From assembly GCA_964304625.1 (NCBI GenBank), contig OZ199840.1, positions 1,736,001 to 1,800,000 on the forward strand: a stretch of 64,000 nt of DNA, in the 5' to 3' direction. Origin of the DNA: Kudoa neothunni. Its lineage: Eukaryota > Cnidaria. Below are positions 25,925-37,559 of this stretch, one piece after another. Position 1 is the first letter of the stretch. Each line of letters starts with the position of its first letter. The notes under the pieces are model-generated. The model searched no databases. It worked only from the letters and a program-made list of their open reading frames with translations, and was not told the DNA's origin. The translations under genes and the position numbers were made by a program.

Positions 25925-27763
25925 ATGATAATTATTCAACTGTTTGCGATACTTATTCTAGTTAATACCAGGATATACTCGATGGTAGTAGACGTGTGAT
26001 AGATGGATACTAAGTGATCGATTAGAAAGGAATCGTTGCGAAGGTGTATTCAAGAGCGGTGGTGATAACTGTGTTCGATAGTAGTCCAGAATTGGTAGCA
26101 TCGCCTTATGAATTTACCTCACTGATAGGACATCAAGAAATTGTTCATCCATGTACATTTATTGATGCAATCCAAAATGACGAACTAGTTTTAGATGATC
26201 TATTAGAAAAGTCAAACATAACCGACTCCTTAAGTTATATTTGCGAGCTCATCAAAGAGGCTCTACAAAAGAGCGGTTGGAATATCACCAATGACATCAT
26301 TTCAGTTTCGATTCTGCTTCACCAAGCGTTATTCCACAAGTAATGTGTTTGCAGCCACCACCTCAAAAATTATAATCTTACATTTTTAGCGGATTTTACA
26401 CATTGAGTGATCATTTGGTGAATAACTTTTTTCGGTATTACTTTAGCGAGTCTTTCCCAACAAATATACTCTACCATCAACAATACTTTGATGAAATAGA
26501 CTCTGTGCTTTGGAAATATCTTTGGTTCAACTATAACAAGAAAAATCTTAGAGTAAACAAAAATGGCAACGCATAGTTTGAACCAGCATATAGTTGAAAG
26601 ATGAGGCTGTAATATCGAGAGATCCGTATGCCGGTATGGTAGTGTTGTTTCCAGTTAATGTACCACCCAAAAAAATTCCAATGGATGGGAAATTAATTCG
26701 AGTTAAATTTATCAACAAATATTACTCCATCTTTGGAATGGTATTAAAAAATTTGAATATCGATGTATTACTCACAAGAGGGGTGGATATTTTATTTCAA
26801 CCGGTAGTTGGTTTTGTGAGAAATATCGTATCAATCAATTTTAGTTGAGCAATAAAAACCATCCTTGTTTCCAAGTGGGTTCTGAGGTATTAGTGAAAAA
26901 AATGCCTACCCCTGATTCGATTCAAAAGTTGAACCAACTGAATTCGATCTTGAACTACTCCACAGAAGTGTTTTATGGATCGGAAAACATTACTCAATGC
27001 TCTGAGATGTTGTTGTCAGGTAATAAACTTTTCGACCTAGTGGAAGAATACATGTTCTACATAACTGAATACATCTACAACGCCAAGTTGAATATTCCTA
27101 GGGTCTTCAATGTAACTATAAAGATAAATGGGCGGGGTTAGTTGCAATTACTTATAGCTGATTACAACCGAAGAAGACTACCTCAAAGAATGTTATAGTG
27201 ATGATCAGTTTAAGGTCTTCAAAGACAATGTAATTATGTAAATAATGACTGTTGATGTATTGGCTATAGAAAGAGAAATTATTTTGGAACTGTTCCACGC
27301 TTTTGAAAGCTTATGATTTAGCAATGGTCAAATTGTTGGAGGAATTTATTTCTTTAAAAATTATATCCAGTCACGTATTAATTATGCTTTTAGTCTATTG
27401 ATCTAAAGTTAACTGTTCACTTTGAGGTTAGTGACTAAAATTTAGGTGGATCTGAAATATTTCAACCTTGGAAGTTTGCTAACAGATAATCCTATATATA
27501 AAAGAAGTTCCAAAGATCTAACCAATGATGAATTGAAAGATAAATCAAAGCATATCCCAAAGACCACAGCCGATATCACAACAAAAACTTCCACCACGAG
27601 AACTTCGGGACAGCCAAAAATTAAATACAACAAAGGAATTATCGCAGCTTTGACTATAGTTTCTGCGCTTGTTGTTATTTTTGTGGCCTGGGGTGTACTT
27701 ATTTTGAAGAGGCGACAAATTCGTCGTAATCTACGTCTACGTCAACGTCAACAAGTGCAATGA
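25925..27763 (+). CDS. Divergent histidine-acid-phosphatase-like type I membrane protein, probably inactive
   Basis: Eight exons are inferred: 25925-25984, 26026-26339, 26390-26552, 26594-26803, 26845-27111, 27158-27229, 27270-27374 and 27446-27763, giving 502 residues. Introns are 41, 50, 41, 41, 46, 40 and 71 nt; the first has a TACTAAG branch site. The protein has a signal peptide (MIIIQLFAILILVNTRIYS), a long lumenal part, one membrane segment (IIAALTIVSALVVIFVAWGV) and a very basic tail. The layout and scattered matches resemble lysosomal acid phosphatase: VVITVFDSSPE where LVFRHGDRSP is expected, GFYTLSDHLVNNFFRYYF for the G-x-x-L-x-x-x-G-x-x-x-R-x-R-Y region, VVLFPVNVPPKKIP for LFPP-WQPIP, and SIQKLNQLNSIL with a later YGSE for the alpha-domain. 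The RHG motif and the HD dipeptide are absent, so catalysis is unlikely. The family call is inference; gene structure is better supported. Confidence 0.6.
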
Positions 27764-28283
27764 TTCTCTTTCGAGTTATTCGTTTTACTCTATCACTTAT
27801 ATTAGTCTAATATTAAAATAATTTATTCCTATCTATTATATATTGTTTATCTTATCGATTTTATTATTATTTGCTTGCGAATTAAGTTAGAACTGAGGCT
27901 GATTTAATTCGAATTCATATCATTTCGCCTCATTTTTTGATATTATTATTATTAATTTTCGGTGGAATTATTTAAAGATATATTTATAAATTTTTAATTA
28001 ATATTAATTTTATATTAAAAAAATATGAATTATCATCTCCATAATAAATTTAAATATATATTGTTATTTTGATTAGACTAATTTTAACTCAACGGAAATT
28101 ATTTTTAGGAAGTGGCTATGGAAACGGATCATAATATCCAAGTTAATGTAGTTTTGATTATAGTAAATCATTAATTTCAATAACAGCGAAACGTGGACTA
28201 AAACTAGTTAAATCGATACATATCATGTGAATAAGGGTTCGTAGGATTAAAAATTTTCATCGAGTATGTGTTAATTTGATAAT
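27764..28283. other. Intergenic spacer before the first EamA gene
   Basis: About 520 bp of AT-rich DNA. No features other than the conserved block next to the EamA start, listed separately. Confidence 0.4.
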
Positions 28284-28331
28284 ACCTAAGTTCCTAGAAC
28301 GGGCACGCAATAATTAACCACCTTAACGGAA
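28284..28331 (+). promoter_or_regulatory. Conserved block upstream of EamA gene A
   Basis: The 48 bp before the start codon are shared by all three EamA copies (here, 35902-35949 and 46206-46253), whereas sequence further upstream of copy A is not. The core reads TAGAACGSGCRCGCAATA followed by TTAACC and a purine-rich start context. It may be the transcription start region or a 5' UTR element. Retention in the oldest copy, whose intron and flanks have diverged, argues for function. Confidence 0.45.
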
Positions 28332-29481
28332 ATGAATAACGTTTTTTTAAAAATATTTGAAAATAATCCTAAACTGAAAATTTTTTATGTTGGGTTCTTG
28401 TTGCTAATTGTCAACTTTATTTTGGCTGGTTACAATGTGATTACATCATTCTATGTGAAAGAAAAGAACGATTTATGGCTCGTAACATTCTACAGAGTGC
28501 TTATCGCCACTCCGATTAGCATACTCATGGCATTATTGGTTGAGGGGAAATTCAAATTATGGTATAATCAATGGTGGTAATTTTTTGTAAAAGTTTAATA
28601 GTACATAATCGTCTTTTTGTATTAATTTAATTTCTATTTATCTTTTTTCCCAATTTTATTCAAATAAAATTTTATTTAATATATAACATTTTAGTTCGAT
28701 GCTTTTCTTTGTCGTATTTGGAGTTACCTCTGCAGCATTATCTCCAGTCATGTATCTGATGGGTATTGAGTATACTGATGCAGCCTACATGTCTATATTA
28801 ACTCAAGTGATACCTATTTTTTCGTCAATTTTGTCTATAATTTTGAAAATGGAACCGTTTCCATCAATACAAGATAAATCCACAATTGTGAGGTTTGTTG
28901 GTATTGTTTTTGGAGTTGGTTTTGCTATTGGAATTAGTGTGGTTCCATTGGTAGACACTCCTCCCAATTTTATCATCAAAAATTGGATTAATGGGACAAT
29001 TATTGCAATAACCTCCAATTTGATATTCTCTTGTTATTTGGTGCTACAAATGAAATTATTCTACAGAAATCCAGATAGTTCTCTTCAACTTAAACCTTTC
29101 ACTGTTAATTGTTTATGCACTCTCTACGGAACCGTCGTCTATTTTATTATTTTTGGCATATATTTCTGGATAAAAAAAGGAAACCTACTACACGATAATG
29201 ATATTGCTATTCCTGCTTTCTATTCTGGAGTGTTGACCGTTGTCGTTGGATATGGTCTTCTAACCTACTGCATAAAGCACTCGTCGGCTATTATTTCAAG
29301 TTGTCTATTTTCGATCCAGATCGCAACCAGTCTTGTTCTATTGAGGTTATTCAAACGTGCCAGTCTAACCACCACACAATATTTACTATGTCCATTTTTA
29401 CTACTTTCAGGCTTAATGGTTGTATTTTCGCCATTACTCAATCCCAAAAAACCCTCCTCGCCAGCAATGAAGCTGAGATAA
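28332..29481 (+). CDS. EamA/DMT-family transporter, copy A
   Basis: Two exons: 28332-28576 and 28695-29481, with a 118-nt intron in phase 2, giving 343 residues. The protein is almost entirely hydrophobic, with about ten predicted membrane segments in two halves as in EamA drug/metabolite transporters. The N-terminal half carries FYRVLIATPISILMALLVEG. The C-terminal half carries CIKHSSAIISSCLFSIQIA and LTTTQYLLCPFLLLSGLMVV, matching the usual S-A-x-x-x-S and G-x-x-L-I-x-x-G elements of the family. The substrate is not predictable. It is the most diverged of the three copies in this window and lacks the duplicated flanks of B and C, so it is the older paralogue. Confidence 0.8.
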
Positions 29482-29811
29482 AGTGGCTTAATTAAATGCG
29501 AAATAACTCGTCCATTATTTTCCTTTTCAATACATTTCAAAATGAAAATATGTCGTATTTATATATATATATATATATATATACAAAAGAGAACTATCGA
29601 TGTGTTGGTTTTTATATGTGCTTCTAAGTACACCTGTGAGGGGAAAAATATTTTTCCTTATACACAGATGTCTATGGAACTTAAAATAATTTACACTAAC
29701 ATAAAAAATCTTTTTCTGTTATTGAAATTTAATGAGATCTAAATAATTTAGGAAATGGTGATGGTATCGGTTTAGGATTGGTTTAGGGAAAAGGTTACTG
29801 GCACGGTAAAG
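29482..29811. other. Intergenic; TA microsatellite
   Basis: A TA repeat at about 29559-29582 lies just downstream of EamA copy A. The rest is AT-rich spacer up to the hAT element. Confidence 0.4.
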
Positions 29812-31379
29812 TAGTGGTTCTTAAGCTTTTTTCCTCGTGGACTCCTAGTTTGTTTAATGGACTTATCACGGACCCCACCTTGTTTTAATGCATAATCCAA
29901 TCATACATCTGAATATTTTACTCCTTCGTTCCCATCGTTCACTTCAGTAAACAGATTAAAAAAGATTTAAAATTATTTATTTAAAAATAAATAAAATTCA
30001 AATTGTATATAATTTTAATATTAGTTTTATTTAAAAAATTCTTGGTGAAGATGAAAAATCTGAATTATTTATCAAATATCCCCAATTTTATTAAAATATT
30101 TTTTATATAAATTAATTATGTATTGCTTTGGTTTTAAAATATGTATTAGAAATTTTTAATCGCTAATACGTGAATTACTTTTGGTATTAAAACTAAAATA
30201 ATAAAAACTATGAAATCCTTCCATTTAATTATTTTAGAATTATTAAAATTCTAAGCAAATACAAACGATGATGCAAAATATGATAAAATAAAAAATTTAT
30301 TGAATTATTATCTATACATGGGTAAATGTTCAAAAGTAAAATCCATAAAAAAAATTTTGAGTCAGAAATTTTCTAGTAACAATCGAAACATTTTTACTAT
30401 ATAAAATCTCTATTTTCGATAATTAGTATGTTTATTACAATAAAAGGTTAACAAAGGTAGAATTTTTTTATAACAGAATGCGAGATTAACCCTTAATCGA
30501 CAACCAGGGACTCCACTATCCCACCTACGCAGTAAAATGGCTTAAAGTAGCCTAAATTGTGAAGTTTTAGTTCAAATTTGAAGTAAATTCTTGAAATCAT
30601 TTTTCCCCGCATTTTAAGCCTAAATTAAGCTTCACGTTAACAGTATTCAATACGTTTATGGTGAGTGTGATTTAAATAACCGCAGTGTCTATGGCTCATT
30701 TCCTTATCAATCGCCATTGCGTTCGAAAAAAATATGTCACGACTGTGAACAATGTTAGTTTTTTTGTTACGTTATGTCTTGATTTTATTTATCCCTCATA
30801 TCTCAACTGCAAATTACGAGGGGAGATTAAAAATAATACTGTTCTTTTGTTAAATAATCCGCACAATCTCTGTTTTGAATAGGTGGGTTGGTCGACCCCC
30901 CTGGTTGTCGAATGAGCCTTTCTGTTAAGAGTATCGATTATGGGTTAATGCACAAATCCTATCTTTTTTATTCTTGTAATAGACATTAAAAGAATATTTA
31001 ATGAGATTTTAGTGGTTGCTTTTTATCAAGAAGTTCACAAGATTCAGGCAAAATATTCGAAAAAACCAACATGCATATAAGCAATTTCGTGATTTTGTTT
31101 TTATGATAACCAACATGGAAATATGCTTTCGCGATTATAAACTGTTGTAAAAGGAGTAATCATTCTAAATACATAATTTGCAACACTAAAAATTTTTATT
31201 TTGGAAATTTTATAACAAATATAAAATATTTATATGAAACCATAACGAAAAGTATATATTTAAAATTTTTTATTATTACGCTAACGTTTAAAAATACCTA
31301 ATTATAATGAATGTATGATGATAAAATTGAATTCAGTTTTTATTTAAATCACTCATAAACCCCAGATTAAGAACTGCTG
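29812..31379. mobile_element. hAT-type element, non-autonomous
   Basis: The left end TAGTGGTTCTTAAGC and the right end, read inward as CAGCAGTTCTTAATC, are imperfect hAT-like inverted repeats. Flanks cggtaaag and cgagaaat look like a worn 8-bp duplication. Subterminal phrases such as CTCGTGGACTCC and TCACGGACCCC are typical of hAT elements. No transposase is readable. A piggyBac-type element is nested inside. Confidence 0.55.
30486..30928. mobile_element. piggyBac-type MITE nested in a hAT element
   Basis: TTAA occurs at both edges. Near the left edge lies TTAATCGACAACCAGGG and near the right edge its inverted match CCCTGGTTGTCGAATGA, giving a stem of about 14 bp. The right terminus is worn: six extra or changed bases lie between the repeat and TTAA. 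There is no coding content. It interrupts the 29812-31379 element and is therefore younger. Confidence 0.55.
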
Positions 31380-32650
31380 CGAGAAATTCTAATCCTAAAC
31401 GGCATGTACACTTCCGCGAGAGAAATTTTGGCTAATCTACACTTTTGGAGACCCAAGTAGGCAAAGATCGGCAATAAACGCAAAAACAAAAATAATAACA
31501 GTTTAGACAACGAAATTAATCATAATTTCTTCCATAAATGTGCTAACTATCTTTCCTTTATATTTCGGTGGAATATAAAGTCTACAATATAATCCTGAAT
31601 ACATTCTTCAGTTTTGTTTGTAATCGACCGGTATCTTCTTTTGAAAGCGCCTATATGCTTTCAATTCTGTTTATACGTACCCCATTCCGCGAGACAATGT
31701 TATATTTATGGCTGACTATGTCAATGAAGGAATGATAAATTTTTTAAGTTACAATAACCTCGGCCAACTATCAGTCCAAATTATGGATTTTTCTTCCATG
31801 TGTCTCAAGATTATATCCTCCAAAATATTTTGAGTTCTTTATTTTGTTAGAACAAAAAAAACACCCTCCGTTGTCATTAATACTACCAACAATCCAATAT
31901 TGTTGGTTCTTCAGAAGACTTCCCGCATTATATTTTCGTTTTAAGACAGCACATCGTCAATTTGAACTACCACTCCTTCTTCACCCAATTTTTTTCAGAA
32001 TTACCGCTGATTTTTACTATTGGGGTACTCCCCACCGGTTCCTTCAGATCAAAAATTGTTGACTGGGACGATATCTGTAAATAATTTTGGATATCTTCGT
32101 AATAACATTTTTGATTGAAGATTAGGGATAAAAAAATAGGAATATCTTCTATAATGGGAGATAAGAATTTTCAAAAATTGTACTCCACCTTAAAGAGAAT
32201 TTAATCCTACATTTTGAACACCTGAAAAATATAATTATTATTAACTGATTTGTACGAGATTAAGCTCATAACTATTCCACATTGACACTAAATAGTTTGT
32301 AGGTAGTAGACCAAAATTTTGAAAAATTAATGATCTTAAAATTAAGTTCGTCTCACCCATACTCAAGAATCGCTATAATGTCGATCGTCTCAAAGTCAAA
32401 AATAACTTTTATTTCTTATTTTTTTGCCGATGTTACCAGACTAGACCCGACATAGGCATCCAATAATGTACATTATTCGAAATCTTTGGTCCAAGAAACT
32501 CTTATTCGCAAATTGTGTACAGATTTAATTTTTTATAATCCGCTATATATAATTATATATATAAATTATTTCTGGTCACAAATAACGAAGCGGTGGGCTA
32601 GAAATCATTAAACATAGTCAAAACTAGTGACATGAATATTATTCACCTTG
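31380..32650. other. Intergenic, AT-rich
   Basis: No gene or repeat recognised. The plus-strand ORF at 31844-32062 has no motif and is judged accidental. Confidence 0.35.
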
Positions 32651-32658
32651 TCTACAAC

Positions 32659-33119
32659 TAGAGTTTCTAAAAAGCGTGATGCGTGATGCATTTCACGCCA
32701 TATCACGGGCGCAACGTGGCACGTGTAAAAACCCTAAAATTTCTACCAGATTTTTTTCTTAACTTTTAAAACATTAACACTATGATTTATAAATAAAATT
32801 ATTGAATTCAGTATAGCCGTTCTTTATTATATTATTAGCTGTTAAGAGATGCCTGTATATAGCGTCAGTTGATCGCGTACTGATCATATCTTTAGAAACT
32901 CTTTTAACCACGCATAAATTGCATTTGGTCATTCGATCTCCGTGTGTTTCTTTGAAAAATAACCAACCATAGCTAACATTCATTATGAAACTTTAATAAA
33001 CTTATATAATTAAACTCACATTCTCTATTAAACAAAAAAGTAATGATAAAATTCTAAGGATGCATTTCACGCTCATCACGTCATATCACGCGCGTGATGT
33101 GACACGAGTATAAACTCTA
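32659..33119. mobile_element. Short hAT-type element carrying a BED-finger ORF
   Basis: The ends TAGAGTTTCTAAAAAGCGTG and, read inward from the right, TAGAGTTTATACTCGTG are inverted repeats. They are flanked by tctacaac and ccagcaac, a degenerate 8-bp duplication. Both subterminal regions are dense in CACG/CGTG words (for example GCATTTCACG, twice), the usual binding-site clutter of hAT elements. At 461 bp it contains only a zinc-finger fragment. Confidence 0.55.
32780..32983 (-). pseudogene. BED-type zinc finger fragment of a hAT transposase
   Basis: A 67-codon ORF: SYGWLFFKETHGDRMTKC, a C-x2-C pair (CNLC), then TRSTDAIYRHLLTANN. This is the BED finger layout: aromatic start, C-x2-C, then H followed by a second ligand. 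The final His is replaced by Asn, so zinc binding is doubtful. It lies between the inverted repeats of the hAT element above, is not joined to a catalytic domain, and is probably what remains of the N-terminus of the autonomous enzyme. Confidence 0.6.
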
Positions 33120-33127
33120 CCAGCAAC

Positions 33128-34467
33128 CACTCCCATTGACGAATGTTCATCTTCATCGGTTAAAATGTATAATAGCGGTCGTAATCCAAATCAGCGACCA
33201 TGATAAAAACGAACCTGTTGATTATTTTAATTTTTGTATTTATCATTGTTTCATTACCAGTAGGTTATTTTAGGCATTGTACTTGTTATCAATAATAGTT
33301 GCTGTATAATGTTCTTTAATAACTGCAGTAAGCTAGCAGTTATTTCCAACTGCAATATTATTTAATCGATTGAGTAAAGATTGCTGTATTTATCCTAAAA
33401 TTTGACTGTAACAGCTATGATTTTTTATCAAACGTCATATTGCATCTTTAGCAGTTGCCTACTATTAATTAAATGTTTAACAAATTTCGTACTAATTTTA
33501 TTTAAAAATTCGGGACTAATGTCCGAACACATTATAATCTTTAATGTGTACATGCGGCCATTGTTCTACATGTTAATCTACATCGATAGTGATAATGATA
33601 ATTATAGAAATAAGAAATAATTTCTTCGTTGGGAAAAATAGGAGTGCATGCTTATTGCGCACCCGAAATCTGTTGTTTGATTACATTGGCATGGTTAGTA
33701 CCCAGTAGGAAGATAGGAAAAATTATCGCTTACTTGAAAAAAACGTGTAGATTATTAAATAATTGGAAATATTATGAATTAAAAATGACAATAAATCGCA
33801 CATCGTTAAACGTCCTCGGCCTTAAATCAGTCACCACATCGAATACAATTGTACCAATAAAATCAAAATTATTTTCAGTCGTCGTTTCATCAAGTGATTT
33901 AAGCTTTTATCGCAAAATCCGAATAAAAAATTCAAACTACTAGATATAAAAATTAATGGATCAAACTTTCGAGAACTAGAAATATAAAGCTGTCCATACA
34001 GTACAATATAATATGAAAATAAATTATCCAATGACATAAAGGATGACACGAAAGACAACAATCCTAAAACTGTCAGTCGATGATAGTCCCATGAGTTTGC
34101 TTCGAGAGTTATTCTAAAAATGAACTAATTAAATAGAAAATCTAAAAGAAATAAAGAAATTATTCAAGATCCATCACACCGAAATGAAATGCTGGAGAAA
34201 ATTACAAAGTTTAATTTTTTCTTTTGAAAAATAGAATAAACTTCGTTAAACAAGAGAAGTAACAACTTTCTTGTTGGAAAAAAAATTATGTCTTAAACCA
34301 CCTTATTTATTTTCGAATACTCTGTGAACAATAAAAAAATTAATACGAAAATTTTTCACACCTCAATATTAAAGTTATTATTAGTGCAACGAGAGAATAC
34401 ATAAAAAAGCCCCCCAAGTGGCCGCGCACCCACCCAATTTCCCGCTATGTGCGCACGCATTATAAAT
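33128..34467. other. Intergenic, AT-rich
   Basis: No supported feature. The 104-codon plus-strand ORF at 33629-33943 shows no domain, no splice-linked partner and a biased low-complexity composition. Confidence 0.35.
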
Positions 34468-34475
34468 ATGGATGT

Positions 34476-34592
34476 CAGGGATGGCAATTTCGTTCAAAAA
34501 TGTTATGATTGTGATTTCATTCGTTTTTTCAATGTGAGAATTTTTATTCGTGAGAACGAACACGAATCAAACTCACGAAATTGCCAACACTG
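34476..34592. mobile_element. 117-bp hAT MITE
   Basis: A very small element with ends CAGGGATGGCAATTTCGT and, read inward from the right, CAGTGTTGGCAATTTCGT. It is flanked by the 8-bp duplication atggatgt/atggatat (7 of 8 identical). The near-perfect ends and flanks suggest a fairly recent insertion. No coding capacity. Confidence 0.85.
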
Positions 34593-34600
34593 ATGGATAT

Positions 34601-35179
34601 TAAGTGGTGCAGGGTTATTACGCACCCGAGTCTTTGTCCCCAAAAAGTGTGTAATATCCCTGCACAACAATATAACATTTATATTCTGATAAGTAATCGA
34701 CTACGGGAATAATCAATATTTTTAAATGTTTAATCTTTCATCCAATATTTAAAAAATATTTCGATTATCATGAAGATTATAAATATAGAATTATCCTGAA
34801 TATGAATAAGGTTACTCTCTTTTATCATAAACCGCAGAGCCTTTCGGTGACATTGGGATAATATAAATTATATTGTACAATCAAATGCCAATAAGTAGAA
34901 TGAGTTTCTCAATAGGATGCTAAATATACTAAATATATGGTGTGAGAAATATCCTCATAAAGTAATTGAACATACCTTAAAAGGTAGGTTCAAGAGTCAT
35001 CGCAGATGAAGTATAGATTAAAAACAGTTTCATGTATATTATGGAATAATTATTTATCAGGTTCTAAAATATTTTAATTTGAAATTTATTACTCTAAAGT
35101 AAAAAATAAAACTCCTTATATATAATTTTTTATTCAAATCCGCATGCGATGTGTTTTTATCACACATATTTTTATTATT
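34601..35179. other. Intergenic before duplicated block B
   Basis: AT-rich spacer. The last 70 bp or so weakly resemble the sequence left of the Mutator-like insertion at 44.4 kb, which suggests the duplicated block originally began somewhat further left than the strongly matching part. Confidence 0.35.
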
Positions 35180-35901
35180 CACCTTTTTCCAAAACTCCAA
35201 AAACAATTGCAATAGGCATTGTTGTTCTTTATATGGAATATTGTGCCCATTCCGATCAGAATCAACCAGAATTTAAATCTCCTAATACCTACCATAAGAA
35301 GTTTAAGATGAGATAATGAGCTGTTGCTGAATGGATCAGCTCCCAACATGATGGTGTAATTGTACTGATTATAAATTAGAAATCAGCTTATGCATATAGG
35401 ATATTTCTATAAATCCCAAAAATCCCCTATCGGAGAAGAAATTACTGCAATATTCTTTATTTTAATTGATTGTTGAAAAAAGTTGTTTAGTTGATGCTTT
35501 ACTTTGTTTTGACTAGATAAACCGATCCCAATCTAGGAATCTAGATTAGGGAACACATCAATATATACAGATATAACTCTGTAATATTTTTTTGTAATAA
35601 AAATTAGACAAAATTTTTCAGATTATATTAAAATTTTTGTGTCATTTCCAACGAGAAAGCAATTGATATTGGAGGGTTTATTATCCGTAAGGATGATCAT
35701 TTAATCCATCTTATAAGTTAACTTACGAGTTAAACTTATAACTCAATAATCTGTCATAACGAGGTACATTTAATTTGCGTACGACGATTTAGTCGATTGT
35801 GTATAGTTAATATCATTAAATCGTTATATATTGATAAAAAATGTTGGATATTTAAATTTTTTAATATTTGGGTCAAATAGATTGAGTAATAATTTTAAAA
35901 T

Positions 35902-35949
35902 ATCTAAGTTCCTAGAACGCGCGCGCAATAGTTAACCCCCTTAACACAA
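35902..35949 (+). promoter_or_regulatory. Conserved block upstream of EamA gene B
   Basis: Counterpart of 28284-28331: CTAAGTTCCTAGAACG, then GCGCGCAATAGTTAACC up to the start codon. It is more like copy A here than copy C is (copy C has lost the CTAAGTTCC part), although B and C are otherwise the closer pair. Confidence 0.45.
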
Positions 35950-37100
35950 ATGAAAAACGTGTTTTTTAAAAAATTTGAAAATAATTCTAAATTAAAAATC
36001 GTTTATGTTGGGTTTTTGCTGTTAATTGTCAACTTTGTTTTCGCTGGTTCCAGTGTGATATCATCGTTTTTTGTGAAAGGAAAGAACGATTTGTGGTTGG
36101 TAACATTCTACAGAGTTCTCATCGCCGCCCCAATTACCATATTCATGGCATTATTGGTTGAGGGGAAATTCGAATTATGGTATAATCAATGGAGGTAATT
36201 TTTCCGAATAGGTGGAATTTTACATAATCGACTTTTTGAATTTATTTAATTTCCATTGATTTTTTTTCAATTTGATTCAATCTATAACTCTTTAGTACGA
36301 TGCTCTTCTTTGTGGTTTTTGGAGTAACTTCTACAGCGTTAAATCCGATCATGTATCTGATGGTGATTGAGTATACATATACAGCCTACGTGTCTATATT
36401 AGCCCAATTGATACCCATTTTTTCGTCATTGTTGTCTATAATTTTGAAATTGGAACCACTCCCATCAATCAAAGATAAATCCACAATTATGAGGTTTGTT
36501 GGCATTGTTCTGGGGGTCGGTTTCGCTACTGGAGTTTGTGTGGTTCCATTGGTAGACACTCCTCCAAACTTTATCCCCAAAGATTGGATTATTGGTACAA
36601 TTATTGGAATAATAAACAATTTGACATTCTCGTGTTATTTGGTGTTACAAATGAAATTATTCTACAGAAATCCAGATAGTCCTCTTCAACTTAAACCCTT
36701 CACTGTTAATTGTTTATGCACTCTCTACGGAACCATCATCTATTCCATTATATTTCTAATATATTATTTTGTCCATAAGGGAAACCTACTACACGATAAT
36801 GATATTGCTATTCCTGTTTTCTATTCTGGACTGTTGAACGTTGCGATTGGATTTGGTCTTCTAACCTATTGTATAAAGCACTCGTCGGCTATTATTTCCA
36901 GTTGTTTGTTCTCGATCCAAATCGCAACCAGTCTTGTTCTACTAAGGTTATTCAATCGTGCCAGTCTAGCCACCACCCAATATATATTGTGCCCATTTCT
37001 ACTACTTTCTGGCTTAATGGTTGTACTTTCACCATTACTCAATCCCAAAAAAAAACCCGCTCCACCTGGCAATGAAACTGAAATAAAGGAGCTTGATTAA
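35950..37100 (+). CDS. EamA/DMT-family transporter, copy B
   Basis: Two exons: 35950-36194 and 36296-37100 (101-nt intron, phase 2), giving 349 residues. It has the same two-half, roughly ten-helix layout as copy A, with a slightly longer Lys/Glu-rich C-terminal tail (NPKKKPAPPGNETEIKELD). By my reading the exon 2 product differs from copy C at five positions, but the 82-residue exon 1 product differs at twelve, several inside membrane segments (AGSSVISSFF against AGYSVISSFY). Open throughout, with intact splice sites, so probably functional. Substrate unknown. Confidence 0.8.
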
Positions 37101-37171
37101 CTACGAAATAATTAGTCTATTATATTTCTATATGGAAACTATTTTGTTTCTTTGAATATATTTTAAATTAT

Positions 37172-37559
37172 AAGTATATTCTATTGACAGATATTTCTGG
37201 ATATTACGCAACAAAAGAGATCACGCAATATTCAGGTTATGAACATACGTAAAATAAAGCTTTTGCAGAATTTTATTACAATAACCAATGCATTGGTTTA
37301 ACATAGTTTTTATGGGTTGTACGACGATTCTATATTTTAATATATTTAAAATAATAATTTTGAAATATGAACATTGAATGAGACCGCTTGGATCCTCTAT
37401 TTTAATATTGCTTTCAAGTTTTTCCGATGCGTGTATCGATCCGGAGGTTGAATCTTTTTCTCATCTTAATTATGTTCACCATACGCGAAAATGTATTATA
37501 GAACGGTTTTTTTGTTTACAAGATAAAACTCCTGCCGCAACCTATTTATTACCACCGAT
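37172..37559. other. Intergenic after block B
   Basis: AT-rich spacer; the ORF at 37378-37569 overlaps the start of a SINE-like region and has no protein signal. Confidence 0.35.

Larger units (their letters stand above)
35180..37171 (+). repeat. Segmental duplication block B (partner 45510-47475)
   Basis: Direct duplicate of 45510-47475, containing a whole EamA gene with upstream and downstream flanks. Similarity is uneven: near-identical at about 35190-35560, clearly diverged around 35580-36130 (including most of exon 1), then near-identical again through the intron, exon 2 and about 70 bp of 3' flank to a sharp end at 37171. Confidence 0.85.
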
